DNA of 64,000 nt, taken from positions 142,741,741 to 142,805,740 of the forward strand of contig CM043945.1 of the NCBI GenBank assembly GCA_014529385.2. Direction: 5' to 3'. Of the stretch, positions 39,951 to 52,800 are shown in pieces. The DNA comes from Adiantum capillus-veneris. Lineage: Eukaryota; Streptophyta; Polypodiopsida; Polypodiales; Pteridaceae. How positions within the stretch are numbered: the first letter of the stretch is position 1; every line of letters starts with the position of its first letter. Made by a program: the position numbers and the translations under genes. The notes beneath the pieces were generated by a model. The model did not search any database. It saw nothing but the letters and a program-made list of their open reading frames with translations, and was not told the origin of the DNA.

Positions 39951-41280
39951 ACATTAAGCTATACGATCAAGTCGGATCTGGTTCCTACATTTTATGTTTA
40001 TTTGTGACTCTAGTTGATCTAGGCTATTAAGTTAGAAGTGCGGAGTTTTTCTTCCCGCTAAGTTGTCTCACATTTCAACTTTTTGTTTGTGTTCCACCTT
40101 AATTTAGTTTTAACTTTGTGATTGTCGAGTCAAGATGCCAAGACTGTACATTCTAAATGTGCAATCTATTTAGTTCTAGTTTTGTTGCAACAATCTTCAG
40201 TGGTTTGAAACCTCCTCTCACATATACAATACATCTCACCAAGCACACCCTAAGTTCACACAAACCCTTGGGCACATTACCCAACACACTAGTTCAGACA
40301 TTGTACATTGTTACGTCAAGGACCTTATGGGTTGAACTAAATTCGAATAGCAAAATTTCTACACATGTTAGAGCTCCTACGCCTGAAGGGGGCATGACTC
40401 TCCGCTTCACACCTTGTTATGACAACTATGGTTATTGACACGTTTCTTAGAGTGCCTACGCATCGTGAGGCAAAAATCTCTGCTTTGCATTAATGTTATG
40501 GAAATTTATGGATGTCGATACATGTGTACTAGAGTGCCTACGCTTGGTAAGGCATGACTCTCCGTGGTTACATTATATGTGGAACTGCTGGCCCACCACA
40601 TTTGGTATGGATTGATATGAAAGGATATGAGGAATTGGTATGGAAAGATGGAAGGGTGACAGATGGTGGTCTATTTGGAATAACATTTTTGGCCAATGTT
40701 GCACTCCGCAAATATGTACATTTACTTCATTTTTTGCACTCCCATCACACCATACACATGTTACACATTTTTGCATTTTTAAATTGCTTCCTACTAATCA
40801 TTGTTACTCTTTTGGTTTTCAGCTACTCATTGTGCTATGTAGGCATGTACCCAGCATCTTGTACCTCGCACTGGACCCACCACTTATGTACCTTGCAAGA
40901 ATAGTTGCTTTCCCAACCCCGGAGTATGCTATGGATAAGGGATATGTACATTTATTACTCAAGTTCTCATTATGAGCTATGGCCATCTATGCACGACCAA
41001 CCAATGTATATTCATTTTTTAGCATTGAAGAATCTATAAATAAATACGTGCAAGAGGAAAATGCTCACTGTTGGACGGGGGAGATTGCACCCTGTGCTCA
41101 TGTCCTTCTTCTCCCCTACTCTCTTCTCTCTCACCGTGCCGGCAAAGCACTCCACTCTAGGAGGTGCATCAGTACATGCTCTCTACTGTCTCTCGCCCTC
41201 TGTCTCTCTCTATGATCGCATTCAGTCTTGAATATGCTCTATGGTATTTGCCAGCTATGTAGATCTATCAATTTCATGGA
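39951..41280. other. No gene recognised; short repeated motif
   Basis: The words GAGTGCCTACGC, CATGACTCTCCG and relatives recur at about 40.38-40.57 kb in a roughly 60-90 bp rhythm. ORFs up to about 116 codons show no known domain. Confidence 0.45.
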
Positions 41281-42870
41281 TTGTATTATGTTATTCTTGA
41301 TATTTGCAGGGCTCTCCGTGCTCCTGTTTGTAGCACTGTCAAATCAGACAACACTTTCGGAACACTCAAAAATTCTGCCTCATACTTCCTCCTTAAATCC
41401 GATTTGATCCTCCACACCTGTTTTGACATACTTGGACTTGTAAAACCTTCTTCACATCCTTCCAATATTTGACATCCTCCAAGTTGAATGCTATCAAAAC
41501 AACTTTTGTCAAATAAATATAAACCCAAATCTGCCAAGTAGTCAATTTGATCACCAACTTTCTTCACAATGAAAACATTAGACTGAACATTTGATCCACA
41601 TCAAAGATTTAGATACTTCAAAACAAGAAGTTTTACCCTCGACAACTTTTGTAACTTCCCACATAAGAGTTCGACATTCCATCGACTCTTGCTCTGCATC
41701 CGCATCTACAATCAGCTCTGCTATTTTCCCATCACATTCCTTTCTGCACTCTTTATCATCTTCAACCTGTTTATCTAGAACCTCAATCAATAGAGTGGTT
41801 CTCAGCATCATCCGTTCCTTCCTTACTGCTTCCACTTGCATTTCCAATTCTACAACCCTTGCCTTTAACTTAACATTTTTTTTGCCTTGACAGCATGTTC
41901 TCCTGCAGCCTCGAACCATGCTTTGTATTTGTCAATGGGCATTGCCAAATGCTCTTGAAATAGTCCAATATCTTGGTTACAAAGCTCTTTAGTGTAGACA
42001 AACACCTCCTTCAAATTGATCTGATGTTTATACACTCGCGGATCCCAAGCAAATACATCAATGAACTCTTGCAACAACTACTTAAGATCCCCCTGAAATT
42101 TGTCATCTATGTTGACACTGACTCTGACAACTTTTGGATTAACTTCAGATCCCAGATTCAAATCTTGCAAATCATCCTCTTTTACGTGAAACCTTCTCCA
42201 TCAACTTATCATACAATAACTCAGCTCTAGTGATTGCCTCCTTTGGTGTAACCTCCCCGTCTGGAAATTCCAAATCCTCCTTCATCTTAGACCTATGACT
42301 GACTTCTGACCGTTGAATTGAATTCTGATCTGCAACTCCTTTCTCTAACTTATCTGCAAACCATCACAATCAACATATGTCAACTCCTCTAAGGTTCGTT
42401 CAGTGCACTGGGTTCCGGATTTCAAAATTTGTTTATGGGGTTCATGTATCAATTTCAGAATATCTTCCGACTGCAAATCCTCTGTGTGGATATGTTTGGT
42501 AGATATTCCACAGTCACTGCATGAGCATACTCTAGTGGTAGGTTAGGAGTAGCTAAGGTCCCTTTGAGGCTCTCTTGGCCAAGCTCCTTTTGCACTTCCT
42601 TCTCTTCCATCTTTGTTACTCCCACTTGGTGACTTTCAAACTCCATGCCAATCCATATGTCATCATCATCACTTGATCCCCCCTCAAATTCATCTTCAAA
42701 TGTATCTCTCAACTTCTTACATGCTTTTTGTGATTGCTCAATGCTTTTCCTACTTGAACATGACTTTTGCATGTCCCGTCTATGATTATCCAACCATTCA
42801 TATGCATTCTCCAAGTCATCCTCAAAATCAGCTAACCTTTGTAATGCATTCTTCATTCCCCCCAATCTAA
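41280..42870 (-). pseudogene. Minus-strand coding-like pieces, unknown, partly coiled coil
   Basis: Four overlapping or adjacent minus-strand frames look coding by amino-acid make-up. 42865-42455 is acidic (ECSSRKS-like start, an SSDDDDIW patch). 42077-41865 has LLQEFIDVFAWDPRVYK, which recalls the segment before reverse transcriptase in some Ty3 elements. 41919-41578 is a heptad-rich coiled coil (KLKARVVELEMQVEAVRKE). 41567-41286 is a further frame. They may be exons of one gene or debris of an LTR element's extra ORF; I cannot decide. Splice signals between them were not worked out. Confidence 0.3.
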
Positions 42871-42887
42871 TGCTTTATGCACTTTAC

Positions 42888-44226
42888 CACTAGAATGGTA
42901 ACAGGACACTTTTATGTCCTTGGACACTTTTGTGTCCTGTTAAGTGACCATTTTGCTTGAATTATTTGAAGAGTATGAAAATGAATTTCTAGGTTCTATA
43001 TATCCACAAAGTTGCCTTATGAGCTGAAAAAAACTTAGCATTTTTTTTTGAGTATCGATCTCACCATTAACCTTACTCTTGCACAACATTTTTGAACCTA
43101 AACTGTGTGAAAAAATGGGTCTTGTTTTTGGCTTTTTTTTCAATTTTTGGCAACTATACTACTCTAAACTTCATGTTTGTGAGGTTTAGATGGCTTAGGT
43201 TAGGCCTTCATAGTTCTCAACATGTTTTGATGCTTGTAGGGAGAGCTAAGTGTTAAAATTGAAAGTTATGACCAATTTACAAGAATTGCATAATCCTGTT
43301 TTTTGGCCGAAATTAGCACTTTTATGATTTTTTTGGTGGCTTTCTTGATATCCAAATTCAATTTTGATTGTGTAAGTGTAATGTATAACATAAAGATAAT
43401 CTTCCTTGAGTTTTGGGGGACCTAATATGCTATATATCATAGTATATGATAATGGTTGAGTTTTTTGATTGCTGAAGAATATGATACATTTTAGAGTAGC
43501 AAGTATAACTTTCTCAATATTGCTAGTTTCTTAGGCCAATTGTGTGTATTTTGTAGGTAGTGACCATATCTAATCATAGACTACAAACTTGGCTAGATAT
43601 TGAGTAGTTTCTATGGGTTTCTAGAGGTCAGAATGCTAAACCCAGTTTTTTCATGTTTGCTGTATTTAGCACTTTATCATTGCCCCCAAGGTTCCAATTG
43701 TAAGAGATCCATTATCCTTTTGACATGCTCCATGGCTCCTTTTGAATCCAGAGGCCCAAAGGGAACTAAGAAAACATGTATATAGTATTTGTATTGAGCG
43801 TGACTATAGAAACTTTGATGATAGGTCTGCAGAATGGCAAAAATGCACCTTTTTTGTACCTATTTTTTTTGCCCAAAAAAAAATTAGTGAGGTAAAAGCA
43901 ACCTTATGTTTTGGTCACCAACCCATTGAAGTTAACGGGGCATTTTATCTCATGTTCTACAAAAATCTCCACTCTTATTTATATGCAATCAACCATAAGA
44001 AATTGCTGTTTTGGGCAAAATGCACTGGTCCATCAACTTTGGAGGCTTGTAGTGACCAAGGGATGAGAAAAATTACAAGTTTCTCATTTTTCCCATATGT
44101 AGTAGTTATTGAACTATAAGCTCATGAAAGGATTTTTCAAAATGAGTGGATCTACTATGGCTTTGGAATTTTTTCCCAAAACCCTGAAAGGACACTTTTA
44201 TGTCCTGTTAGGTTACCATTCTAGTG
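42888..44226 (+). mobile_element. TIR element A, 1.34 kb, CACTAG ends, non-autonomous
   Basis: It begins CACTAGAATGGTAAC and ends with the reverse complement, GTTACCATTCTAGTG. TTAC flanks both ends as a 4 bp target duplication. Just inside both ends are near-palindromic blocks GGACACTTTTATGTCC. The body holds no convincing transposase; its ORFs are not shared in frame with its sister copy. CACTA-superfamily elements begin CACTA but make 3 bp duplications, so the superfamily is open. Confidence 0.7.
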
Positions 44227-44417
44227 TTACGGATTATTTTATGAAACTTTGTGCATAGATCAACCATACACCATTTCCTACATGCATCTCCCTTTGAGCA
44301 CTCATCAATTGCACATGGACAATCATCCACCTGGTGCTTCCTACTCATGCAAATCTCACACGTCTTCTTCTTCCTCTTTTTACCACCCCTTATGATCACA
44401 TCATTAAAATACAACAA
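44208..44417 (-). pseudogene. Cys/His-rich fragment between the two TIR elements
   Basis: A minus-strand frame reads KKRKKKTCEICMSRKHQVDD then CPCAIDECSKGDACRKWCMV, with eight cysteines and a basic lead. The spacing suggests a zinc-binding module of unknown type. It lies in the about 310 bp of sequence between the two TIR elements, so it is probably older sequence that the elements entered. It may belong with the coding-like pieces at 41.3-42.9 kb. Confidence 0.3.
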
Positions 44418-44535
44418 TCATATTCAACCCTCAAGAAAGGTGCACTACACCAATCCGAGACCCATTAAATATGTTAAATGGAGAGCTATCAATGCTATAC
44501 CAGGATCCACAAAGTTCATTTAATTGGCTGCTTAA

Positions 44536-45855
44536 CACTAGGTTGGTAACCTAACAGGACATAAAAGTGTTCTTTCAGGGTTTTGAAAAAAACCTTCAAA
44601 ACCATAGTAGATCCACTCATTTTGTAAAATCCTTTCATGAGGTTATAGTTCAAGGCCTACTACACATGGAAAAAATAAGAAACTTGTAAAATTTCTCATC
44701 TTTTGGTCACACCAAGCCTCCAAAGTTGATGGACCAGTACATTTTCATCAAAACAGTCATTTCTTACCTTTTGTTGCATAAAAATAAGATTAGGGATTTT
44801 TGTAGGACTTGAGATAAATTCCCTAGTTAAATTCAATGGGTTGGTGATCAGAACATATGATTGCTTCTCACTCACTATTTTTTGTTTTGCCAAAAGAAAT
44901 AGGTACAAAAAGTTGAATTTTTACCATTCTGCAAACCTATCATCAAAGTTTCTATAGCCACGCTCAATACAAATAATATATGCATCTTTTCTTAGTTCCC
45001 TATTGTCCTTTAGGTTCATAAGGATCCATGGAGCATGTCAAAAGAATAATACATCTGTTACCAAGGGGAATCTTGGGGACAAAGATGAAGTGCTAAATAC
45101 AACAAACATGAAAAAACTGGGTTCAACATTATGAGTTGTAGAATCCCATAGAAACTATTCAATATCTAGCCAAATTTGATCCTTATGACTAGATATGGTT
45201 ACTACCTACAAAATGCATGTAGTTGTCATAAGAAACTAACAATATTGAAAAAGCTATACTTGATATACTAGAATGTTTCGTTTTCTTCTATAATTGAAAA
45301 AATCAACCATCGTTGTCTACTATGCAAAATAGGGTATTAGGTGCCCCAAAACTCAAGGAATATTAGCTTTATGTTACAATATGCGACATAGAAAATCAAA
45401 AGTGCATTTGGATATCATGAAAGCCACCAAAAAAATCATAGAAGAACTAAAATTGGCTAAAAAACAAGATTTGACAATTTTTGTAATTTGGTCATAACTT
45501 ACAACTTTAACATTTATTTCTCCCTAGAAGCATCAGGACATGTTGAGGACTACTAAAGATAGTTCTCTAGCATTATAGACCTCACAAACATGAATTCTAG
45601 AGTGGTATAGTTGCAAAAAGTTGAAAAAAGCCAAAAACAGGACCCGTTTTTTCACACAGTTTAGATTGTGAAATGTTGTGCAAGGACAAGGTTAAAGATG
45701 GAATTGATATTCCAAAAAAATGTTGAGTTTTTTTCAGCTCATCAGACAACTTTCTAGACAGATAGCACCTCAAAATCCATTTTGAAACTCTTGACATAAT
45801 TCAAGGAAAATGGTCACTTAATAGGACATAAAAGTGTCCCATTACCAACCTAGTG
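44536..45855 (-). mobile_element. TIR element B, 1.32 kb, inverted relative of element A
   Basis: It begins CACTAGGTTGGTAACC and ends with a matching GGTTACC-like inverted end (ATTACCAACCTAGTG). Its length aligns with the reverse complement of element A at roughly 80% identity by eye. Flanks read TTAA on the left and ATTAA on the right, so a TTAA-type target with one extra base is possible. No transposase was recognised. Confidence 0.65.
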
Positions 45856-46976
45856 ATTAACCAATTGAGATATTTTAAGTTGATGATACTTTGATTCTGC
45901 TTGAACACCTTGCTAAAGTTACCTTGTGGTTGCAAATCAGATTCCATCTCTACAAATCGGATTCCATCTCTGTAAATCAGACTTCTCCTTGTATTCTGAT
46001 CATCTTCCTCATTCTACTTCGCAAACCCTTTGCTTTCTTCCTAAATATGTTCATCTTCTCTTTATTGTAAACCTTGCCTTCTTGTTAGTCACCTTAACCG
46101 TCATCATAACTGCTGCTCGACAATCTTCTCGACACTTGTCAATCCCACAAGAGAGAGTAAATTCGCCCATGACGCCTCATCATCAACATCATGATCGCCA
46201 GTGTATAACGCACTTGAGCAAGAACAATTTTCCTTCCCATACTCTGACAACCCTATCTAACTTCTACTTTGACAAACTTAAGAATTCTGCCTTTTGCACA
46301 ACATTACTCCGACTACTCATGCCTTTGCAAATGAAACACTGCTGCATTTCATTCACACACAGAAACAAAGAATACACAAAAAGAATGAGACAGAGGAGAA
46401 GACAGAGAATAATACATACGATCTGACAAACTGCATCTAACATTCAGAATTCTGCCATGGATACACTGTAAATCCGCCAATCATCTTCACACTACATAAC
46501 TGAATCCTCTTCTCACATGAAAGACCAAAAAACAACCTTCTACTTCTCAAGATGTGAAAAGTCACCAAAATAGACTAAGGTTCGTACATATGTCAAAAAG
46601 TAATCCTCCTAAGTATTAGACCTTAACATATTTGTTGACATACAACCTATGTGTTTGAGGGGGGGTTCATTGTGATAGCATCAAGTTATGGGTCTACCAA
46701 AACCCTTTGGTTTTTAGAGAGTCTAAAACTCACGGTTTATGCGCATACCAAAAACTCATGGTTGAAGAGTAACCTAAAACTCTCTAAGTGTCATGAGAGC
46801 GGTCCCTCTAGTTTGGGCTTGAGGGGGGATGGTTGGGTTTTTCAAGCCCAAATGGTACACATGGGAACATACCCCTATAGCATGTAGTACCCCTCCAGTT
46901 TTGCATGGAGCTTGCATGCCAAGATATTGTAAAGGCTTTGAATAATCATAGTATAGCATTGCTTCTTGGTGTCAAT

Positions 46977-46980
<4 letters not shown>
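45856..46980. other. No gene recognised
   Basis: It has a near-repeat CAGATTCCATCTCTACAAAT / CGGATTCCATCTCTGTAAAT at about 45.94-45.98 kb. A plus-strand ORF of 166 codons (45926-46426) has no known domain and may be chance. Confidence 0.4.

Positions 46981-47060
<80 letters not shown>
46981..47060. repeat. Compound (CT)n(CA)n microsatellite
   Basis: CT dinucleotides to about 47013, then CA to 47060. Confidence 0.97.
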
Positions 47061-47639
47061 TCATCGTCACCTTCTCCCCTATGCTGCACGCACCCATCAT
47101 GCCATGGATCCTCATAGGAGGCACCCACCATAGCCATCGTCACCCTTTCACAAAAGAAGGACGATTCATACCATCTTGTGTATAAGACTATTGTGCACTA
47201 AATAACATAACGGTAAATAACCATTTTTTCTACCAAGGATAGAAGATCTATTTGATAGATGATAAGGATCTAAATATTTTAGTACAATAGACCTTAAAAG
47301 TGAGTATCATTAGTTATTACAAACTAGAAGACATCCACTAGACAACCTTTCATTCCACATTTGGCTTGTATATGAAAATTTTGTTGTGTCCTTTGAACCA
47401 AAAATTGCTCATGCCACATTCAATAGAATAATGGAAACAAATTTTCTAAGCATAGGGCCTATATGGGAGTATTCTTTGATAGTATTCTCTAGAAGACCAC
47501 ACCGAGCATCTCAAGGCAATCTTTCTAGTGTGGGATAATAAGCTCTATATGAAAATGCAAGGAGAGTGAATCCTTCTTAGAAGTTGTTCAATATTTAGTG
47601 AATTTTAACTCAAAAGATGTTATTTGCATGGACCCTCAA

Positions 47640-49210
47640 AATCTCAAGGTAACAAACACGAGGCTTGACCAAGGAGTCTACATGAACAAGGAGTTCTATA
47701 AGAATGTGCTCCTATTACAAGAGATTTATTGAGAAGTTTTCTTCTACACCATGTCCACTCTATGAATTGACAAAGAAGCATGTTAAGTATCAAGGTGCAT
47801 ACAAAATTTCACTAATCCTAAAGAGAAACTCATATGTCAACCTACTCTAGTGTTACCAGACTTTGCAAAGCCAATTGGTGTCCATTGTGATGCTTGTAGT
47901 GGAGATTTCCTTGAAATAGTTCTTCTTCAAGAAGGGCATCTTATTGCATACAAGATTTTCTATTTTTACTCAAATAAGATGACCCGTGGCACCTATGAGA
48001 AAGATATTTAGACTATCTTACATGACTTGGATACATGGAAGCACTATCTTCTTGGGATGGATTTCATAAGGACCACCAGTCTCAAGTACTACATGACCCA
48101 TACCAAGCTAAGAAAAAAAACAAAAGAGGTGGGAAAATTTCTTTCACAGATTAATTTTCACATACCTCACATACCAATCAAATGCAATCAACAAATGCAC
48201 TATCAAGATTATGATGCTCCAATCATGTATTTGCAACTTACCACAATAATCTTACATCTATGGTAGTTGAATATGATAATCATAGAGGTCATTTTTACCC
48301 ATAACATTTGTAAAGACACAAGAATCATATCTTGTAAGAAGTTGACATTTTCTCTTATGTTTGAATCACATGCTCCACCTTATGCTATGCATTGTGGAAT
48401 TCAAGCAATGATGAATTTTAATTGAGACATACTTTTACTAGCCCAAAATGAAGAAAGACATCCAAGAGGATGTGTCTCAATGTCTTACATGCCAAAAGAT
48501 TGAGTATAACAAGGGTAAGCAACCTACCTTGCTAAAATTACTCCCTATTCCCGATTTGCTATGAGAAAGCATAGCCATGGATTTCATCTTTGAAATTACA
48601 AATTCAATGCATGGGAATACAAGAATTTGGACAATGGTTTCCATGTTTAGTAAAAAGAAGCTTACTTAATACCTATAAAAAGGCCAGTTTCCATGTTTAA
48701 TGAAGGAGCTTACTTAATACCTATAAAAAAGACTATCAAACCACATTGATGATATGGCAACCCTCTTCATCTATGAAATATTTGAGTACCATAGTTTACG
48801 CACATGTTTTGGATAGGGATCCTAGAATGACTAGTAACTTTGTGAAAGGATTATTTGGCACAAAGCTAAATCTATCATCAGCCTATCACCCTCAAATGGA
48901 TGGCCAAAATAAGATTCCAAAATCCATTGTACTTGATCTACTGAAAGCCTATGTCATAAAAATGTATCAATGCAACCAATGGGAAAAGTATCTACATCTT
49001 CTAGAATATGTGCGCACAACAATATTTTTTATAGTTCTACTAATAAGACACCTTTCAAAGAAATTCAAAGAAGATCAAAATTCCCATATTTTGAAAATGC
49101 ATGCAAAGATCTTAAAAAGTAATGCATATATTCATGGCTTGTGTGATGCTTATGCTAAGATCAAGCGAGCCATATACATTTCCCAACAAAAAGCAAAACA
49201 TTATGGTAGA
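47640..49210 (+). mobile_element. Chromovirus-type Ty3/gypsy remnant: RNase H and integrase (fossil)
   Basis: Plus-strand pieces read, in order: an RNase H start (PDFAKPIGVHCDACSGD), its later strands (LDTWKHYLLGMDF, LKYYMTHTKLR, INFHIPHIPIKCNQ), an integrase finger region (CLTCQKIEYNKGKQPTLL), and an integrase core (LSSAYHPQMDGQ). A KAKHYGR-type end follows. The reverse transcriptase is not recognised upstream in this copy. It is old and has many breaks. Confidence 0.75.
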
Positions 49211-49567
49211 TAAGCATATAATATCTCATTAGCTCAAAGAAGATGACTAGGTACTCCTCAAGATCCCGAAAGCTCCCTACATGCATAAATAGGCAAAATG
49301 TAGCAAGGATAATTATTGGTACTCAAAAGTATCATGCCCAATTGGCACAATAATACTATGGTCCATGTTAGATTAAAAAACTCATCAATGAAACGGCACA
49401 TAAGATCAAATTTCCATCCCATATATTGCAAATAGGTGCAAGAATGCATATGAAGATGGATAAGATGAAGGAGAAGCTTAAGATCGCATAGCATAGGAAG
49501 TATTATTATTGAGTGTGCTAATATGAAGAGAACGATTTCCCTAGAGTGCTAGATGTATATATAAGTT

Positions 49568-49581
49568 GGGGGGGGGGGGGG
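49568..49581. repeat. Poly(G) run of 14
   Basis: A short G run followed by AGGGAACCCC, at the start of a low-information stretch. Confidence 0.9.
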
Positions 49582-49739
49582 AGGGAACCCCATTTAGCGA
49601 TGGAAAACAGTGCCTCGATGGTTCTAAGTGTGTTCAACGCACATCATAATTGTATTATGGTAGCAAAATCCCTTTGGATTGATGCAATGAACATGAGCTA
49701 TCACTCATGTAAAGTGAAGTGCCAATCCCTATGTGATCA

Positions 49740-49880
49740 GTCACGTGAAGGAGAGTAAGCCCAAATCTTTGAGAAAAGCTTTAAACTTCTCAGAAGCTAG
49801 AGCCTTTGTGAAAAGATCAATAGGGTCATCTAGTGCATAGGCCAAGATAACCTCTCTTGTATAGAGTGTTACCATGTATA
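49740..49880 (-). mobile_element. Copia RNase H tail remnant (fossil)
   Basis: The minus strand reads DDPIDLFTKALASEKFKAFL, the standard C-terminal end of copia pol (the NPADIFTKAL block). It abuts the LTR of the plus-strand copia that follows. Confidence 0.6.
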
Positions 49881-49889
49881 TGGTAGTGA

Positions 49890-52800
49890 TGTGTGTGAAC
49901 ACACTTAGGACAACCCAGGCATTTTTTCCCTCACCAAGAGGTTTTTTTCCTTTGTGCTTTGTATATATGCCCATCATCCTGGGGCTATCTCATCTTGTAT
50001 TTACACACCAAGTAATAAATTCTCTCTACATTCTCCATCGTGTACCTTGAGCTTCTTCTCCATGTCCAAGCTATGTGTGCATTCCTACAACCCCAACTCC
50101 AACTATTGGTATCAGAGCAGCTTGCATCCTCATGGGCATAGTCACTAGTACCCCCTGCTCACTTTCTCCAATCTGAGCTTAGTTTGGCCTCTATTTCCAC
50201 TACTAGAAATACTGTGTAGGCAATTTTTTCCTTTTGTGATCTTCCTGTGTAAATTTTTGCATAATAGGTCTTCGACAATCTATTGTGGTTTGTGCTATAA
50301 CTTTCCTTTAGTTTCTACTCAATTTGGACATTTTCTACATCAAGTTTGAGTCTTTTTGTATGGCTAAAATCAATGATGTTTTCAAGATGTTGTCTACTGA
50401 TGACAAATTGGATGGAGACAACTAGCTTACATGTATGCAACATGTACTTGTTTCGAAGGGTGTATGGAAAATTGTTGAAGGTCTTGATTTATGGTTAGGT
50501 TTTGTGGAGGATGTTGCAAGTTCCAGCAATTCTGCTCCTACTACTAGGGCTGTTTTATTTACAGTAAACAAGCTCTTTGGGATAGTAGAGAAGTGCAAGA
50601 GCATGCATTGATCGTGATGTCTATCAAGTGCACCATTACTCCTCTCATTCATTCAATCAAAATTGCAAAATAGGCTTGGGACATTCTAGCTTGATTGTAT
50701 GCAGATCGCACTATGGCATATATATTGTTTCTACATAAACAACTAGAATCAAAGATCATGAATGAGGAAGATGAAATGGAAATGGTTCTTGTTAATAAAA
50801 AACAAGAGTTGTCCTTGTTATAAAGTTTGTGAATGACATATGCATTGTTCACAATCTTACTTCATGTGATATTATTGTGGCATAGGTTCCTTGTCTCTTG
50901 GGTTGTACAAGCTCACACTTCATGTGATATTATTGTGGCATGAGGTTCCTTGTCTCTTGGGTTGTACAAGCTCACGTCTTATGAAAAATGTGTGGAAAAC
51001 TTTGCAAAAGTAGTTACAAATTCTAAGATATTTCAAGCATTAAACTATAGCACCCACATTTTGGGCATCTAAATTTGCAAGTTTGACACGTTTTTAGAAA
51101 TCTAATATGGTTTCATCATTTCTCCCTTTAGAGGCACTATCTAAGAATGTCTGTGAAGGATTTATTTTGGGAATAATGTAGCATTCTAGGTTTTTGAAAG
51201 ATGGTTTAGTGCGGGCTACTCACAAGCTGTAGCTTGTTTATGGTGATGTTTGTGACCCGATTCATGATCCTTCTTTTAGTAACAATTTTTAGTTTGTTAA
51301 TTTCATTGATTATTGCTCATGGCATACATGGCTATATATGTTTAAGGCTAAGTTCAAAGTGTATATATGTTTTAAATGATTTTGGTTGCTGACTACAAAT
51401 GTTTTTGGTTTTACTATGGATACCCTTCATTTTCATCAATGGAGGGAGTATATGTCAAAGAATTTGATGGATTTGTGGCCAGTCATGGGATAAACCACCA
51501 ATGTACAATGCCTTATACACCTCAAAAAAACGGTGTTGCTGAGAGGAAAAATAGGTGACTTATGGATATGGCACGATGTTTGGTGAAAATCCAAACTTCT
51601 CCACATGCTTTCTGGCTAGAGGCTATCATGTGTTCTACCTACGTACTTTTTTTTTCAAAACTCACAATTGTGAGTGCATAGTATTAGGAACATCAGAAAT
51701 ATACACCAACGTTGAGCTCAGACTGAGGCTTGAGGGTCAAAGGATTACAAGTTCTCTGCTTGACAGAGAAACCACAACTACTTTTAGGCTTTACTTATTA
51801 CAAGATGTCATCATGCTATGTATTGTTCTAGATCAGTCCTCTGAGGCTTGTTTACCACTGATCATGTGGATCATCACTCTGCTCTCTTGTATGATTTCAC
51901 AAAAGCTTGCCACAGCCAGATCCCCCTCAAACACCCGGTGGTTCCTTGCTTGCCAAATATGGTGAAAGAAGTAGTACCTGATTATTTGTATGCAAACAAG
52001 TAGAGTAGGACTTCCCAACCTGTTACTACCAAAGAACAAATCAGTCTTGAAGAAATTAATTTTCCATGTCCTTTGAATCCACTTGCATATTTTCCCAGCC
52101 ATGCCACTGATTGCCTGGCATCCCATGAAAAGGTGGGCTAGGTCTTCACTAGCTATTCTGCACCCCAAGCACCGATCAGACCCGATTCCTCTTTCTTGTA
52201 TCTTTACGCCCGTCAGGCAAAGCACCCCACATCACTTTCCACAGAAATATCTTCATATACTGAGGCCACCTTGGCTTCCAGATGTTCTCCATGACTCCCT
52301 CCCACCGTTTTTCCGTCCAGTGCCTCTTCCATAATTTGTTGAGGGGGCTACACCGATTAGCCTCGTACATTAATGCATGGTAAATGCCTTTAGAATGTGG
52401 TTTCCAAAAGAGGCTACTCCCGGGCCATCTCCAAGCGTCCCATTCAAAGTTGGATTCACGAATTGGCATCGCCACTTTCTCAAGCTCTTTCATCACCCTG
52501 CAGACTAGTAAGATCTCAAAGCCATTCAATTGAAATTGGATGGTTAAAGAGTCAGCAGTTTTCCAACACTTCCTGTTGCCATCCCAGAATTGCTCTAGTC
52601 GAGCGAGCCCCTTATAATTCACATTTCTAGCCATTTCTATCCAAATGGGGCTTTGCGGTGGCCCCAATATTCTAGAAAGCCACGGGGACCATGTTCTACC
52701 TACGTACTTAACATGTGTCCCACCAAATATTTGCAATCTATGACTCCATTTGAGGCATGTCATGATTACATCTATTGGTCACTTTCATGTTTTTGGCTAC

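Noticed and set aside
45926-46426. A 166-codon plus-strand ORF
   Set aside because: It has no recognisable domain or splice context, and its composition is similar to the flanking non-coding DNA. I treat it as chance.
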